Part shown: piece by piece, positions 6,243-14,289 of the stretch
How positions within the stretch are numbered: the stretch's first letter is position 1
How the letters are laid out: every line of letters starts with the position of its first letter
Source of the DNA: a virus
IMG/VR virus record: IMGVR_UViG_3300032284_001592
Coordinates: 1 to 33,517 of that record
Direction: 5' to 3' (one strand)
DNA length: 33,517 nt
Program-made: the position numbers and the translations under genes
Notes under the pieces: model-generated
Databases searched by the model: none
Told to the model about the DNA's origin: nothing
The model's input: only the letters and a program-made list of their open reading frames with translations

Positions 6243-9200
6243 GTGTCAAATGAATTAACTCCAGACGAACTGTACCGACTTAAAGAAGCAATAGCTGTGC
6301 TCACAGAGTCAGTATCTCAAGCGGCTGAAAAAATAGCCAAAGAAACTGGTGTAGCTTTTTCTGACCTTACAAGGTCTGTGCAAGCAGGTACAGCCGCACA
6401 GAACAGGGCCAACAGGTCTTCTGAGGTCGCACTTAAAACTGCGGATGAAATACAAAAATCCAAAGAAAAAGAACAGCGAACGTTAAAAGAAGCTGAAGAG
6501 CAACTGGCTAAACTTAACAAAACTTTTAAAAACACACAGGAACAGCAGGGCAAGGTATTTAAAACCGGCGCTATGCTTAACCAGGTATTTGGCACAACAG
6601 GTGCAAGTACAGAAGCTTTCCAGAAACAGGCCAGTCGCATTAGTCAATCATTGAGTAGTGCGCACTATCAGCTGGACCTATTGCAAAAAGCACAGGCCAA
6701 CGGTGAACCAGTCAACACCGAGCACATCAAGACTATACAAAGTCAAATAAAAACACTTAAAAGTCAAGAGTACTCTCTGAAATTCGTCACTGAAGCCAGT
6801 ACTCTGGTTAGAAATGGATTTGGACAACTCGGACAACTGCTAGTAAAACAGTATCAAATTGAAGCACAGTATCAAGGCCAGTACATGCAACTGATGTCGC
6901 AAGGTGCTGACGGGTTCCAGTTACTGGGTGCGGCGCTGAACAAAAACGTTGACATGACCAATGCGTCTAGTCAAGCCATGGCCAACTTTGCTCAGACAGC
7001 AGGTCAGGCCATGCAAAATATGGGCGGCAAGATACTGCCCTTGGTTGGACTTGGATTAAACCTATTAGGACATGCGGCCAGTGCGGCGGCAGATGCGGCC
7101 GCACAGTTGGCCAAGCAGGGTATCGCTATCCTCATGGCAGAAGGTAGCAAACTGATCAAAACATACCAGGAAATGGGCCAGACCGGCATCATATTTGGCA
7201 ATGGTATGCAGGGCATGATTGATGCCACTCACGGAACCAAACTGCGACTGGAAGAAATGGCCGCAGTTGTCAAGAACAACAAAGAAGCATTTGCTGGTGC
7301 CAATATGGGACTTGCTGATGCTACCGCTAAGGTAGGTGCAGTTGCTAGAATACTGGGTAGTGCTACTGGTAATTTTGCCAAGGCAGATAAACAGTTGCTG
7401 GCACTGGGCTACAGCTACGCTGATCAAGCAGACATGGCGGCTGAGACTCTTTCTATGATGAGCAAAAACAAAGCGGAGGCAAAGCCCAGCAATGAAGCAG
7501 TTGCTCAGGCAACCATGGACTATGCAAAGAATCTTTCTATCATGGCTCAGCTCACCGGCGAAGACATGAAGGCCAAGAAGAAAACAGTCCAGGCTGAAAT
7601 GGACAATCTAGCGTTCCAAGGCAAGCTGTCAGAAATGCCAAAGAAACAGGCCGAAGCCCTGCAAAGGAGCATGGAAGGCATGAGCGCGGCACAGCGCAAG
7701 GCAGTACAGGACACAATTTTGTTTGGCGCTGTGCGTGACAAAGACACAGCCATCACTCTATCACAGAACAGAGGCGAACAAAAAAGCGTTAATGAACTAA
7801 TGGCGGCCTATAGAGATGGGTCACTGACTCTAGAAAAAACCAGAAAGATCAATGCGCAGAACGCAGAACTAACCAGAGCAGATGCTCAGAAGAGTGCTAA
7901 GACACTGGGACTAGCGGCCGCGGCAGGTGTACAGTCAGTGCAAGGATCTGCTACACAAACCAACGAAATACTAAAACGTTCTGGACAGATCACAGAAAAA
8001 AACGAAAAGAAAGCCACACAGAGTACAGAAACACTGCAAGAAGGGGCCAAGACAGGCAAAGGCGATAAAACAACTGAAACATTATTACAAGCTCAAGAGC
8101 TAGGTGCAACAGCGGCCAAAACCATGCAAGAAATTGCGGTTAGTAAACTACCACAGTTCTTAGAAGAAATGAAAAAGGCTGTTAACGGACAAATTGCCGC
8201 ACTCAAGGCCGCAGGCATTCCAACCGGCGGTGGCGACAAGTACAGCAAGTTGTTGGAAAAATATCTACCATTGATTCTAGGAGCTCTAATAGCTATACAG
8301 GTCGGCAAAGGAACAATAGACACAGTCAAGTCATTGAAGAGCATGTTCAAAGGCAAGGCCAAAGAAGGTGTTGCTGAGTCAGTACAAAAAAGCGCACCTA
8401 AAGCAATTGAACGTGCAGAACGTGCGGCTAAATTTAAGCCTGAGGAATTACTAGACAAGAATGGAAAGCAACTAAGCGGTGCGGCAATGGATTCTAAACT
8501 TAATAAGTTAGAAAAAGCCGCAGGCGGAGTTGAAAAAGCGGCAGAAAACAGCAAAGGCCTAATGGGCAAGGTCACTGAAAAGTTTTCATCGGCTGTTAAA
8601 GGACCACTTGGTAAGTTAGTCAAAGGTACAGCCATATTAGGCACTGTGTTAAATGTAGGCATGGCGGTCAAAGACGTTGCTGATGCGCAGAAAAATTACG
8701 AAAAAGCCAAGAAGGCTGGCGACAAAGAAGGCATGAAAGAGGCCCGGGCAAAGCAGGGAGAAAGCGTTGGTAGCGCGGCCGGCGGAGTAGCAGGAGCGGC
8801 TCTAGGTACCTTACTTGGTGGCCCAATTGGCACAGCCATTGGTGGGTACCTAGGTGCTGAGCTTGGTGGCATGCTGGGCAAGTATGCAGGCCCTTACTGG
8901 GATATGGCCAGCGCAGGCATAGGCAAAGCATATGATACTATTAAAAACGGCATCACTGGCTTTATGAAAGAGATTCCAAAGTACTTCCAGAGTGCAATGG
9001 CATGGATCACAGGACTACCTGAAAAGATCAAAGAAGGCATGGCTGGTATTGGAAAATGGCTAAAAGAATCAATTAAACAGTTGCCAGCATCACTTAAAGG
9101 TTTATGGAAATCCATCAAAGATGGAGTCATGGGTGTTTTCACTGGTGTTGGAAAAATAAAATGGGGCGATATTTTTAAAGGTATTGGAACTACCTTGATG

Positions 9201-10484
9201 GCCATAGGTACCGCAGTATTTGATTCAGTACTGGCTATTGGAAAAGGTCTATTTGATATATTCACGGAAGTGGGCCCTGTGCTGTGGGATGCTGTTAAAG
9301 ATATCGGCTCGTGGATCTGGGATGGTGTAAAAGATCTGGGCTCAATGATGTGGGATGGCATAAAAGCCATACCGGGTCTCTGGTGGGATGCAGTTAAAGG
9401 TATCAGCTCATGGGTATGGGAAGGCTTGAAAAATATTGCTCCTAAACTCTGGGATGCATTAAAAGACACAGGTGCTAAACTATGGGAAGGTGTTAAAGAC
9501 ATTGGTACCTGGATCTGGGACGGAGTCAAAGACATCGGAAGCAGGCTATGGGACGGAGTCAAAGACATCGGAAGCAGGTTGTGGGACAGTGTTAAAGACA
9601 TTGGTACCTGGATATGGGATGGTGTTAAAAATATCGGAAGCAGACTATTTGACACAGTTAAAAACATAGGCAACTGGATCTGGGACGGAATTAAAAATTC
9701 ACCGGTTGCCAAGCTAGGCGAGTTTGTAATGAGTAGCCTGAGCAAACTTGGTACCTGGGTCTGGGAACAGCTGGGCAGTATTGCAGGCCGTGTGTGGGAT
9801 AGCCTCAAAGGTATTGGCGGCTGGATCTGGGATGCAATCAAGAACTCACCTATTGCCAAACTAGGTACCTGGATTTTTGATGCAATCAAGAATTCACCAG
9901 TGGGTCAACTTGGCTCCTGGATCGGTGACATGGTCATGGCAGGAGTAGGCAAGGTCAAAGAGTGGATGAGCACATTCATGGACTGGATTAAAGAAAAAGC
10001 GCAGAGCTTAATTCCAGACTGGGTCAAGAGCATGATGGGTGATAAGCCTAAGCCTGCTGAAGCACCAAAATCTGCATCTACCACTACACCTGCACCCGCA
10101 CCTGCGGCACCTGCTAAAACAACAGCCACACAGACAACAACAGCAACAGCTAAACCAGTAACAGCCACTCCTGCTCAAGCAACTCCTGCGCCTGTGCAAG
10201 CAGGACCAAAATCTCCTAGTCCAGCACCTGCCGCAACAGCACCGTCTAGATCAGTTCCTGCACCTACAGCGACACCAACTGAGAAACCACTTACTCCTGA
10301 GGAGAAAAAAGATGTTAATGCGGCCATTGCTACTCACACCAAGTACACAAACGATCTGTTAACAGCATTGAAGAATGACATGGGTGCAACAAATAGACAG
10401 ATGATTGCGCAACTAGCACAGCTGGCCAGCTATGCAAGTAATACTGCGGATGCTACTAAAAAGATACAGAAGCAGGGCGCATAG
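6243..10484 (+). CDS. Large tail protein with tandem 11-aa Trp repeats; probable tape measure
   Basis: A 1413-aa protein starting at GTG. Residues 1-200 are helical and Gln/Lys/Glu-rich. Hydrophobic Ala/Gly-rich segments occur near 255-300 and 844-884 (GGPIGTAIGGYLGAELGG, a glycine-zipper pattern). Residues 988-1152 are 11-residue repeats of the type IGSRLWDGVKD, followed by looser WIWDAIKN units. Then comes a Pro/Thr/Ala linker (about 1270-1345) and a helical C-terminus. Periodic aromatic residues, hydrophobic patches and size are typical of tape measure proteins, which set tail length and enter the cell. T4 gp29 (590 aa) is the analogue, and no direct homology was recognised. Its position beside gp26 supports a hub/tail role. 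The ribosome site is weak (AGG 12 nt upstream). Confidence 0.6.
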   Translation: MSNELTPDELYRLKEAIAVLTESVSQAAEKIAKETGVAFSDLTRSVQAGTAAQNRANRSSEVALKTADEIQKSKEKEQRTLKEAEEQLAKLNKTFKNTQEQQGKVFKTGAMLNQVFGTTGASTEAFQKQASRISQSLSSAHYQLDLLQKAQANGEPVNTEHIKTIQSQIKTLKSQEYSLKFVTEASTLVRNGFGQLGQLLVKQYQIEAQYQGQYMQLMSQGADGFQLLGAALNKNVDMTNASSQAMANFAQTAGQAMQNMGGKILPLVGLGLNLLGHAASAAADAAAQLAKQGIAILMAEGSKLIKTYQEMGQTGIIFGNGMQGMIDATHGTKLRLEEMAAVVKNNKEAFAGANMGLADATAKVGAVARILGSATGNFAKADKQLLALGYSYADQADMAAETLSMMSKNKAEAKPSNEAVAQATMDYAKNLSIMAQLTGEDMKAKKKTVQAEMDNLAFQGKLSEMPKKQAEALQRSMEGMSAAQRKAVQDTILFGAVRDKDTAITLSQNRGEQKSVNELMAAYRDGSLTLEKTRKINAQNAELTRADAQKSAKTLGLAAAAGVQSVQGSATQTNEILKRSGQITEKNEKKATQSTETLQEGAKTGKGDKTTETLLQAQELGATAAKTMQEIAVSKLPQFLEEMKKAVNGQIAALKAAGIPTGGGDKYSKLLEKYLPLILGALIAIQVGKGTIDTVKSLKSMFKGKAKEGVAESVQKSAPKAIERAERAAKFKPEELLDKNGKQLSGAAMDSKLNKLEKAAGGVEKAAENSKGLMGKVTEKFSSAVKGPLGKLVKGTAILGTVLNVGMAVKDVADAQKNYEKAKKAGDKEGMKEARAKQGESVGSAAGGVAGAALGTLLGGPIGTAIGGYLGAELGGMLGKYAGPYWDMASAGIGKAYDTIKNGITGFMKEIPKYFQSAMAWITGLPEKIKEGMAGIGKWLKESIKQLPASLKGLWKSIKDGVMGVFTGVGKIKWGDIFKGIGTTLMAIGTAVFDSVLAIGKGLFDIFTEVGPVLWDAVKDIGSWIWDGVKDLGSMMWDGIKAIPGLWWDAVKGISSWVWEGLKNIAPKLWDALKDTGAKLWEGVKDIGTWIWDGVKDIGSRLWDGVKDIGSRLWDSVKDIGTWIWDGVKNIGSRLFDTVKNIGNWIWDGIKNSPVAKLGEFVMSSLSKLGTWVWEQLGSIAGRVWDSLKGIGGWIWDAIKNSPIAKLGTWIFDAIKNSPVGQLGSWIGDMVMAGVGKVKEWMSTFMDWIKEKAQSLIPDWVKSMMGDKPKPAEAPKSASTTTPAPAPAAPAKTTATQTTTATAKPVTATPAQATPAPVQAGPKSPSPAPAATAPSRSVPAPTATPTEKPLTPEEKKDVNAAIATHTKYTNDLLTALKNDMGATNRQMIAQLAQLASYASNTADATKKIQKQGA
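9204..9698 (+). repeat. About 15 tandem 33-bp (11-aa) repeats
   Basis: Fifteen consecutive 11-residue units run without a break from IGTAVFDSVLA to IGNWIWDGIKN. The consensus is I-G-x-x-h-W-D-x-h-K-D/N. DNA copies at 9517-9545 and 9550-9578 are identical over 29 bases, indicating a recent duplication. Flanking units are more diverged. Confidence 0.9.
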
Positions 10485-10485
10485 C

Positions 10486-10493
10486 CTTAAATA
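10486..10493 (+). promoter_or_regulatory. Variant late promoter for gp20
   Basis: CTTAAATA lies 22 nt before the gp20 ATG. The same variant precedes gp23 at a similar distance, which supports function. Confidence 0.45.
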
Positions 10494-10514
10494 TAGCATT
10501 AGAGAGAATATCAC

Positions 10515-12221
10515 ATGTCCTGGAAAAAATATTTTAGAGGAAGTAGTTTACCGCAAAACATCAGTCCGGTCGCGGCCGGATTTCAAAGAAGTATGGATCC
10601 AGGCTATCGCAACTATCAAAGCCAGTTGCCAGAAGTCTATGTTGGGCATCCAAACAGATTAGAACGCTATAACCAGTATGAGCAAATGGACATGGACTCT
10701 GAGGTCAATGCGGCTCTGGATATTATTGCTGAATTCTCTACACAGGTCAACGTTGACAACAACCTGCCTTTTACCATACATTTTCGTAGTAACCCAACTG
10801 ACAATGAAATTAAAATCATTAACGAGCAGTTGGATCAATGGTGCAAACTAAACGAACTAAACAAACGTGCATTCAAGATCTTCCGTAACACCATCAAGTA
10901 CGGCGATCAAGTGTTTATCCGTGACCCAGAAAACTTCAAGCTCATGTGGACAGAAATGAGCAAGGTTACCAAGGTTATTGTTAACGAAAGCAAGGGCAAA
11001 GAGCCAGAACAGTATCTGGTTAAAGATCTAAATCCAAACTTTAAGAACCTAACTGCTACAGCCATTGCGGCCACAGACACCTATATGAATCATCCACAGG
11101 TGGGTGGACCAAATGGCGGGTATGTGCAACCAGCCGCACCCGGTGGCGGCGGTGGCGGAAGCCGTTTCCAGCATGCTCAAAACGAGTATGCGATTGCCGC
11201 AGAACACATTGTACACCTGAGTTTAACAGAAGGTCTGGACGTGTTTTGGCCTTTCGGAAACTCTGTATTAGAGAACATTTTTAAGGTGTTTAAGCAGAAA
11301 GAACTGCTAGAAGACGCTATTATTATCTATCGCGTACAACGTGCTCCAGAGCGCAGAGTATTTAAAATTGACGTAGGAAACATGCCTAGCCATATGGCTA
11401 TGGCGTTTGTAGAGCGTGTAAAGAACGAAATACATCAAAGACGTATTCCTACACAAAGCGGTGGCGGACAAAACATGATGGATGCTACATACAATCCACT
11501 GGCTGTTAACGAAGATTACTTCTTCCCTGTAACAGCAGACGGACGTGGCTCCAGTGTTGAACCATTTCCTGGAGGCCAAAATCTTGGCGAAATTACTGAT
11601 CTACACTTTTTTACTAATAAGTTATTCCGCGGTCTGCGCATACCTAGTTCATATCTGCCAACTGGTTTAGATGACGGTGCGCAAGGCTCGTTTACTGATG
11701 GTAAAGTGGGCACAGCAATGATTCAGGAATGGCGCTTTAACCAGTACTGTATACGACTACAGAAGATGATTGTTGAAACTCTAGACAAGGAGTTCAAGAC
11801 ATTCATGCGCTGGCGCGGTGTAAACATTGACAATCAACTGTTTGATTTGATTTTCAATGAGCCGCAGAACTTTGCATCATATCGTCAAGCTGAAGTAGAT
11901 AGTGCCCGTATCAACACATTTACACAGCTAGAACAGTTTCCATATCTGAGCAAGCGTTTCCTAATGACTCGCTATCTGGGCCTAACAGAAGCTGAAATGT
12001 CAGACAACGAGCGCATGTGGAGCGAAGAGCAGGGCGATGTTGAAAATGCACCAGCTGAAGAAGCAGGATTGCGTAGTGTAGGTGTAAGCCCAGGTGGTAT
12101 GCAAAGCGACTTGGACAACCTAGAAACTCCTCCTGAACCAGGTGCAGAAGGCGGTGATCCAGAAGCCGCGCCCACAGGCGAAGCCCCGGGTGGCGCTAAT
12201 TTAACCACTCCGGGCGTGTAA
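10515..12221 (+). CDS. 20: Portal vertex protein gp20
   Basis: A 568-aa protein; T4 gp20 is 524 aa. Family stretches are LERYNQYEQMDMDSEVNAALDIIAEF, FRNTIKYGDQVFIRD, VEGHIVHLSL-like AAEHIVHLSLTEG, RRVFKIDVGNMP, NPLAVNEDYFFPV, and LPTGLDDGAQGSF. It forms the dodecameric ring through which DNA enters the head and to which the tail joins. A Gly-rich loop (about 200-217) and an acidic Pro/Gly C-terminal tail are phage-specific. A weak purine-rich AGAGAGAA precedes the ATG. It opens the head-gene block. Confidence 0.95.
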   Translation: MSWKKYFRGSSLPQNISPVAAGFQRSMDPGYRNYQSQLPEVYVGHPNRLERYNQYEQMDMDSEVNAALDIIAEFSTQVNVDNNLPFTIHFRSNPTDNEIKIINEQLDQWCKLNELNKRAFKIFRNTIKYGDQVFIRDPENFKLMWTEMSKVTKVIVNESKGKEPEQYLVKDLNPNFKNLTATAIAATDTYMNHPQVGGPNGGYVQPAAPGGGGGGSRFQHAQNEYAIAAEHIVHLSLTEGLDVFWPFGNSVLENIFKVFKQKELLEDAIIIYRVQRAPERRVFKIDVGNMPSHMAMAFVERVKNEIHQRRIPTQSGGGQNMMDATYNPLAVNEDYFFPVTADGRGSSVEPFPGGQNLGEITDLHFFTNKLFRGLRIPSSYLPTGLDDGAQGSFTDGKVGTAMIQEWRFNQYCIRLQKMIVETLDKEFKTFMRWRGVNIDNQLFDLIFNEPQNFASYRQAEVDSARINTFTQLEQFPYLSKRFLMTRYLGLTEAEMSDNERMWSEEQGDVENAPAEEAGLRSVGVSPGGMQSDLDNLETPPEPGAEGGDPEAAPTGEAPGGANLTTPGV

Positions 12222-12233
12222 TATCCAATTGGG

Positions 12234-12241
12234 TATAAATA
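12234..12241 (+). promoter_or_regulatory. Late promoter for the prohead-core operon
   Basis: An exact TATAAATA lies only 8 nt before the ATG at 12249, so the expected transcript would be almost leaderless for that gene. It probably also serves the following core, protease and scaffold genes. Confidence 0.7.
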
Positions 12242-12248
12242 ATACATT

Positions 12249-12500
12249 ATGAATGTATTTGAATTATTTGACCCGTCTCCAGATCACACAGGATACAGCA
12301 CAGAAAAAGATGACAATTCTGTGCTGAAACTCAGTGATCTCCGCAAAACCAGACTCAGCTTAGATCAGATCAATCGCATGAGAGTCATGAATGATGTGCG
12401 TAATCTCGAGCATGAAAAGAAGCTGACCAAGGTATCAAAACAGTATAAAGCCGCCGGTGGCGGTGATGCAATGGGCGGTGGGGCCCCTGCATCAGTTTAA
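12249..12500 (+). CDS. Conserved small protein between portal and prohead core
   Basis: An 83-aa basic, helical protein (DDNSVLKLSDLRKTRLSL, then INRMRVMNDVRNLEHEKKL) with a Gly/Ala tail. A gene of this size and style sits directly after the portal gene in many environmental T4-like phages, where it is usually annotated as hypothetical. T4 has small core genes 67 and 68 in this place, so a role in prohead assembly is likely by position only. No Shine-Dalgarno sequence is visible, and the late octamer is almost adjacent. Confidence 0.75.
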   Translation: MNVFELFDPSPDHTGYSTEKDDNSVLKLSDLRKTRLSLDQINRMRVMNDVRNLEHEKKLTKVSKQYKAAGGGDAMGGGAPASV

Positions 12501-12607
12501 TAACCGTGCTCTTATGATTCAATTTTGAGTCAAAAAACACCGTTATTTCACTCTTTTTTAATATACCCACTAAGTACGTTACAAAGCCCTAATTTAAGGA
12601 GTTCTAA

Positions 12608-12964
12608 ATGAACAAGTATGAAAAATTAATTGAATATATCGTTAATGACGAACAGGATAAAGCCCGTGCGTTGTTCCACGATATTGTGGTAGAAAAAAGC
12701 CGCGGCATCTATGAATCAATGATGGACGACGACAGAGAACATCACGCAGGTGGTGACGAAGTTGAAGAACTAGTTGACGAAGTCAGTGCTGATCACGAAG
12801 GCATGCAAGAGGACGACGAAGAGTTTGCGCTAGACCATGAAGATGGTGAAGGCGAAGCAGGCGGCGAAATCGGCGATGAATTCGGCGGAGAAGAACACGG
12901 TGAAGAGGATCTAGAAGATCGCGTTATGGATCTAGAAGATGCTCTTGACGAATTAAAAGCATAA
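12608..12964 (+). CDS. Acidic prohead core protein, gp67-like (N-terminal part of a split gene?)
   Basis: A 118-aa, extremely acidic protein. ARALFHDIVVEKSRGIYESM near the start is typical of the gp67-like prohead core proteins of environmental T4-like phages, and the rest is Glu/Asp/Gly-rich, ending DLEDALDELKA. A strong AAGGAG precedes the ATG. Core proteins fill the prohead with gp22 and are later destroyed by gp21. The next gene (12977) is in the same frame after TAA and four sense codons. I suspect both are one ancestral gene interrupted by GAA to TAA. Confidence 0.75.
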   Translation: MNKYEKLIEYIVNDEQDKARALFHDIVVEKSRGIYESMMDDDREHHAGGDEVEELVDEVSADHEGMQEDDEEFALDHEDGEGEAGGEIGDEFGGEEHGEEDLEDRVMDLEDALDELKA

Positions 12965-12976
12965 TTTGATGCACTA

Positions 12977-13621
12977 ATGTCAGACGAAGAGCATGAGCCA
13001 GAACACCACGACGGGATCGATGATCCAGAGTTCGGCGGCGAAATGGACGGCATGGGTGACGAAGAAGAAATGGAAGGCATGGGCATGATGGAAGGTAAAC
13101 CTAAAAAAGGTGTAAATCCATTTGCTAAGAAAGATGACAAAGAAGACGACGAAGAAGAGGTTGAAGAATCTCGCAACTATCGTAAGTCTGACGCTGAAAA
13201 ACTACGTGAATACGTGGACAAAGTAGGTGAAGTCTATAGCCAAGAGCCAGCAAAAGGTGAAGGCAAAACTGTTGGTACAGGCGGCGATAACCCAACTGTT
13301 AACAGCAAGTCAATCGTAGCTGGTAAGAACGACATGGGCGGTACAACTGCTAACATCGTAAAAGGTGGAGCAAATCAAAGCCCAGACAATAAAGCAGTTC
13401 CACAGCCAAGCAATGAGTACAGCAAAAAGAAAGGCGAACTAAAAGGCGCAGGTTCTTTCAAGAATGTACCAGGTGGTAACGCAGGCAAAACAGCCTACAA
13501 AGACCAAGCTAGCCGTCAACCTATCAAGAAAGACAGCGAAAGTGGCCAAACAGTAGGTACAGGTAGTTCCGACAAAGCTTCTCTTAACAAGAAGTCTGAA
13601 ATCGGTGGTAAAGTACGTTAA
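12977..13621 (+). CDS. Probable C-terminal part of the prohead core protein
   Basis: A 214-aa protein: an acidic Met/Gly/Glu-rich start (DDPEFGGEMDGMGDEEE), then KGVNPFAKK, KLREYVDKVGEVYSQ, then a Lys/Gly/Asn-rich disordered region with repeated GTGG and SKSIVAGKNDMGG-type motifs. It is in frame with the preceding acidic gene, and the bridge FDAL before the Met continues its DELKA ending naturally. No ribosome site precedes the ATG, so expression would need reinitiation or stop readthrough. It lies 15 nt before gp21, in the prohead core position. Confidence 0.65.
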   Translation: MSDEEHEPEHHDGIDDPEFGGEMDGMGDEEEMEGMGMMEGKPKKGVNPFAKKDDKEDDEEEVEESRNYRKSDAEKLREYVDKVGEVYSQEPAKGEGKTVGTGGDNPTVNSKSIVAGKNDMGGTTANIVKGGANQSPDNKAVPQPSNEYSKKKGELKGAGSFKNVPGGNAGKTAYKDQASRQPIKKDSESGQTVGTGSSDKASLNKKSEIGGKVR

Positions 13622-13636
13622 TAGAGAAACTTAGAT

Positions 13637-14278
13637 ATGGCTTTGTATCTTAAAGAGGCACTTACTTTTGATGCCGCTCGCATGGAAGTTCTCATGGAGG
13701 ATGACCGCGACGGCAAAGGTGGTAAGAATCTCTATATGAAAGGGATATGCATCGAGGGTGGTGTCAAGAATGCCAACCAACGTGTGTATCCTGTTTCTGA
13801 AATAGAAAAAGCAGTTTCATCAATTAACGAACAAATCAAGGGCGGATATTCCGTTCTAGGGGAAGTAGATCACCCAGACGATCTTAAGATTAATTTAGAC
13901 CGCGTGAGCCATATGATCACAGACATGTGGATGGATGGACACTGCGGTTATGGCAAATTAAAAATTCTTCCAACTCCGATGGGCAATCTGGTGAAAACCA
14001 TGTTAGAAAGCGGTGTGAAGTTAGGTGTGAGCAGTCGTGGATCAGGTAATGTAAACGAAGGCTCCGGACAGGTCAGTGATTTTGAAATCATCACTGTGGA
14101 CGTGGTTGCACAACCCTCAGCGCCACATGCGTACCCTAAAGCAATCTATGAAGGTCTTATGAATATGAGACATGGACATTTGGTTTTAGAGAATGCAAAA
14201 GAAGCTGGACAAGACCAGCGTGTGCAAAAGTATTTGAAAGAGCAGGTAACTCGCTTGATCAAAGACTTGAAAATATAG
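13637..14278 (+). CDS. 21: Prohead protease gp21
   Basis: A 213-aa protein, close to T4 gp21 (212 aa). GEVDHPDD carries H79 and GVSSRGSG carries Ser132/Ser133, corresponding to the His and Ser active-site motifs of the herpesvirus-assemblin-like prohead proteases. Other family features are NANQRVYP, VDVVAQPSAPHAYP and the helical C-terminus. It degrades the internal core and trims the capsid protein at sites like (L/I)xE during head maturation. The gene lies between the core proteins and the scaffold, exactly as in T4. Confidence 0.94.
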   Translation: MALYLKEALTFDAARMEVLMEDDRDGKGGKNLYMKGICIEGGVKNANQRVYPVSEIEKAVSSINEQIKGGYSVLGEVDHPDDLKINLDRVSHMITDMWMDGHCGYGKLKILPTPMGNLVKTMLESGVKLGVSSRGSGNVNEGSGQVSDFEIITVDVVAQPSAPHAYPKAIYEGLMNMRHGHLVLENAKEAGQDQRVQKYLKEQVTRLIKDLKI

Positions 14279-14289
14279 GAGAAGGTATA

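Noticed and set aside
8093-8671. 192-aa antisense ORF
   Set aside because: Shadow of the Ala/Lys-rich coding frame on the + strand, which has clear protein features.
8894-9889. 331-aa antisense ORF opposite the tape-measure-like gene
   Set aside because: It is the mirror of the 33-bp repeat region: repetitive sequence keeps the opposite frame open. It has no start signals.
12513-12535. Hairpin TGATTC/GAGTCA before the acidic core gene
   Set aside because: Six pairs with a wobble and followed by A's, not T's, so not convincing as a terminator.
12962-12964. Alternative genetic code with TAA reassigned
   Set aside because: TAA, TAG and TGA all end other genes in the window at natural protein ends, so general reassignment is unlikely. 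A local event is proposed instead.
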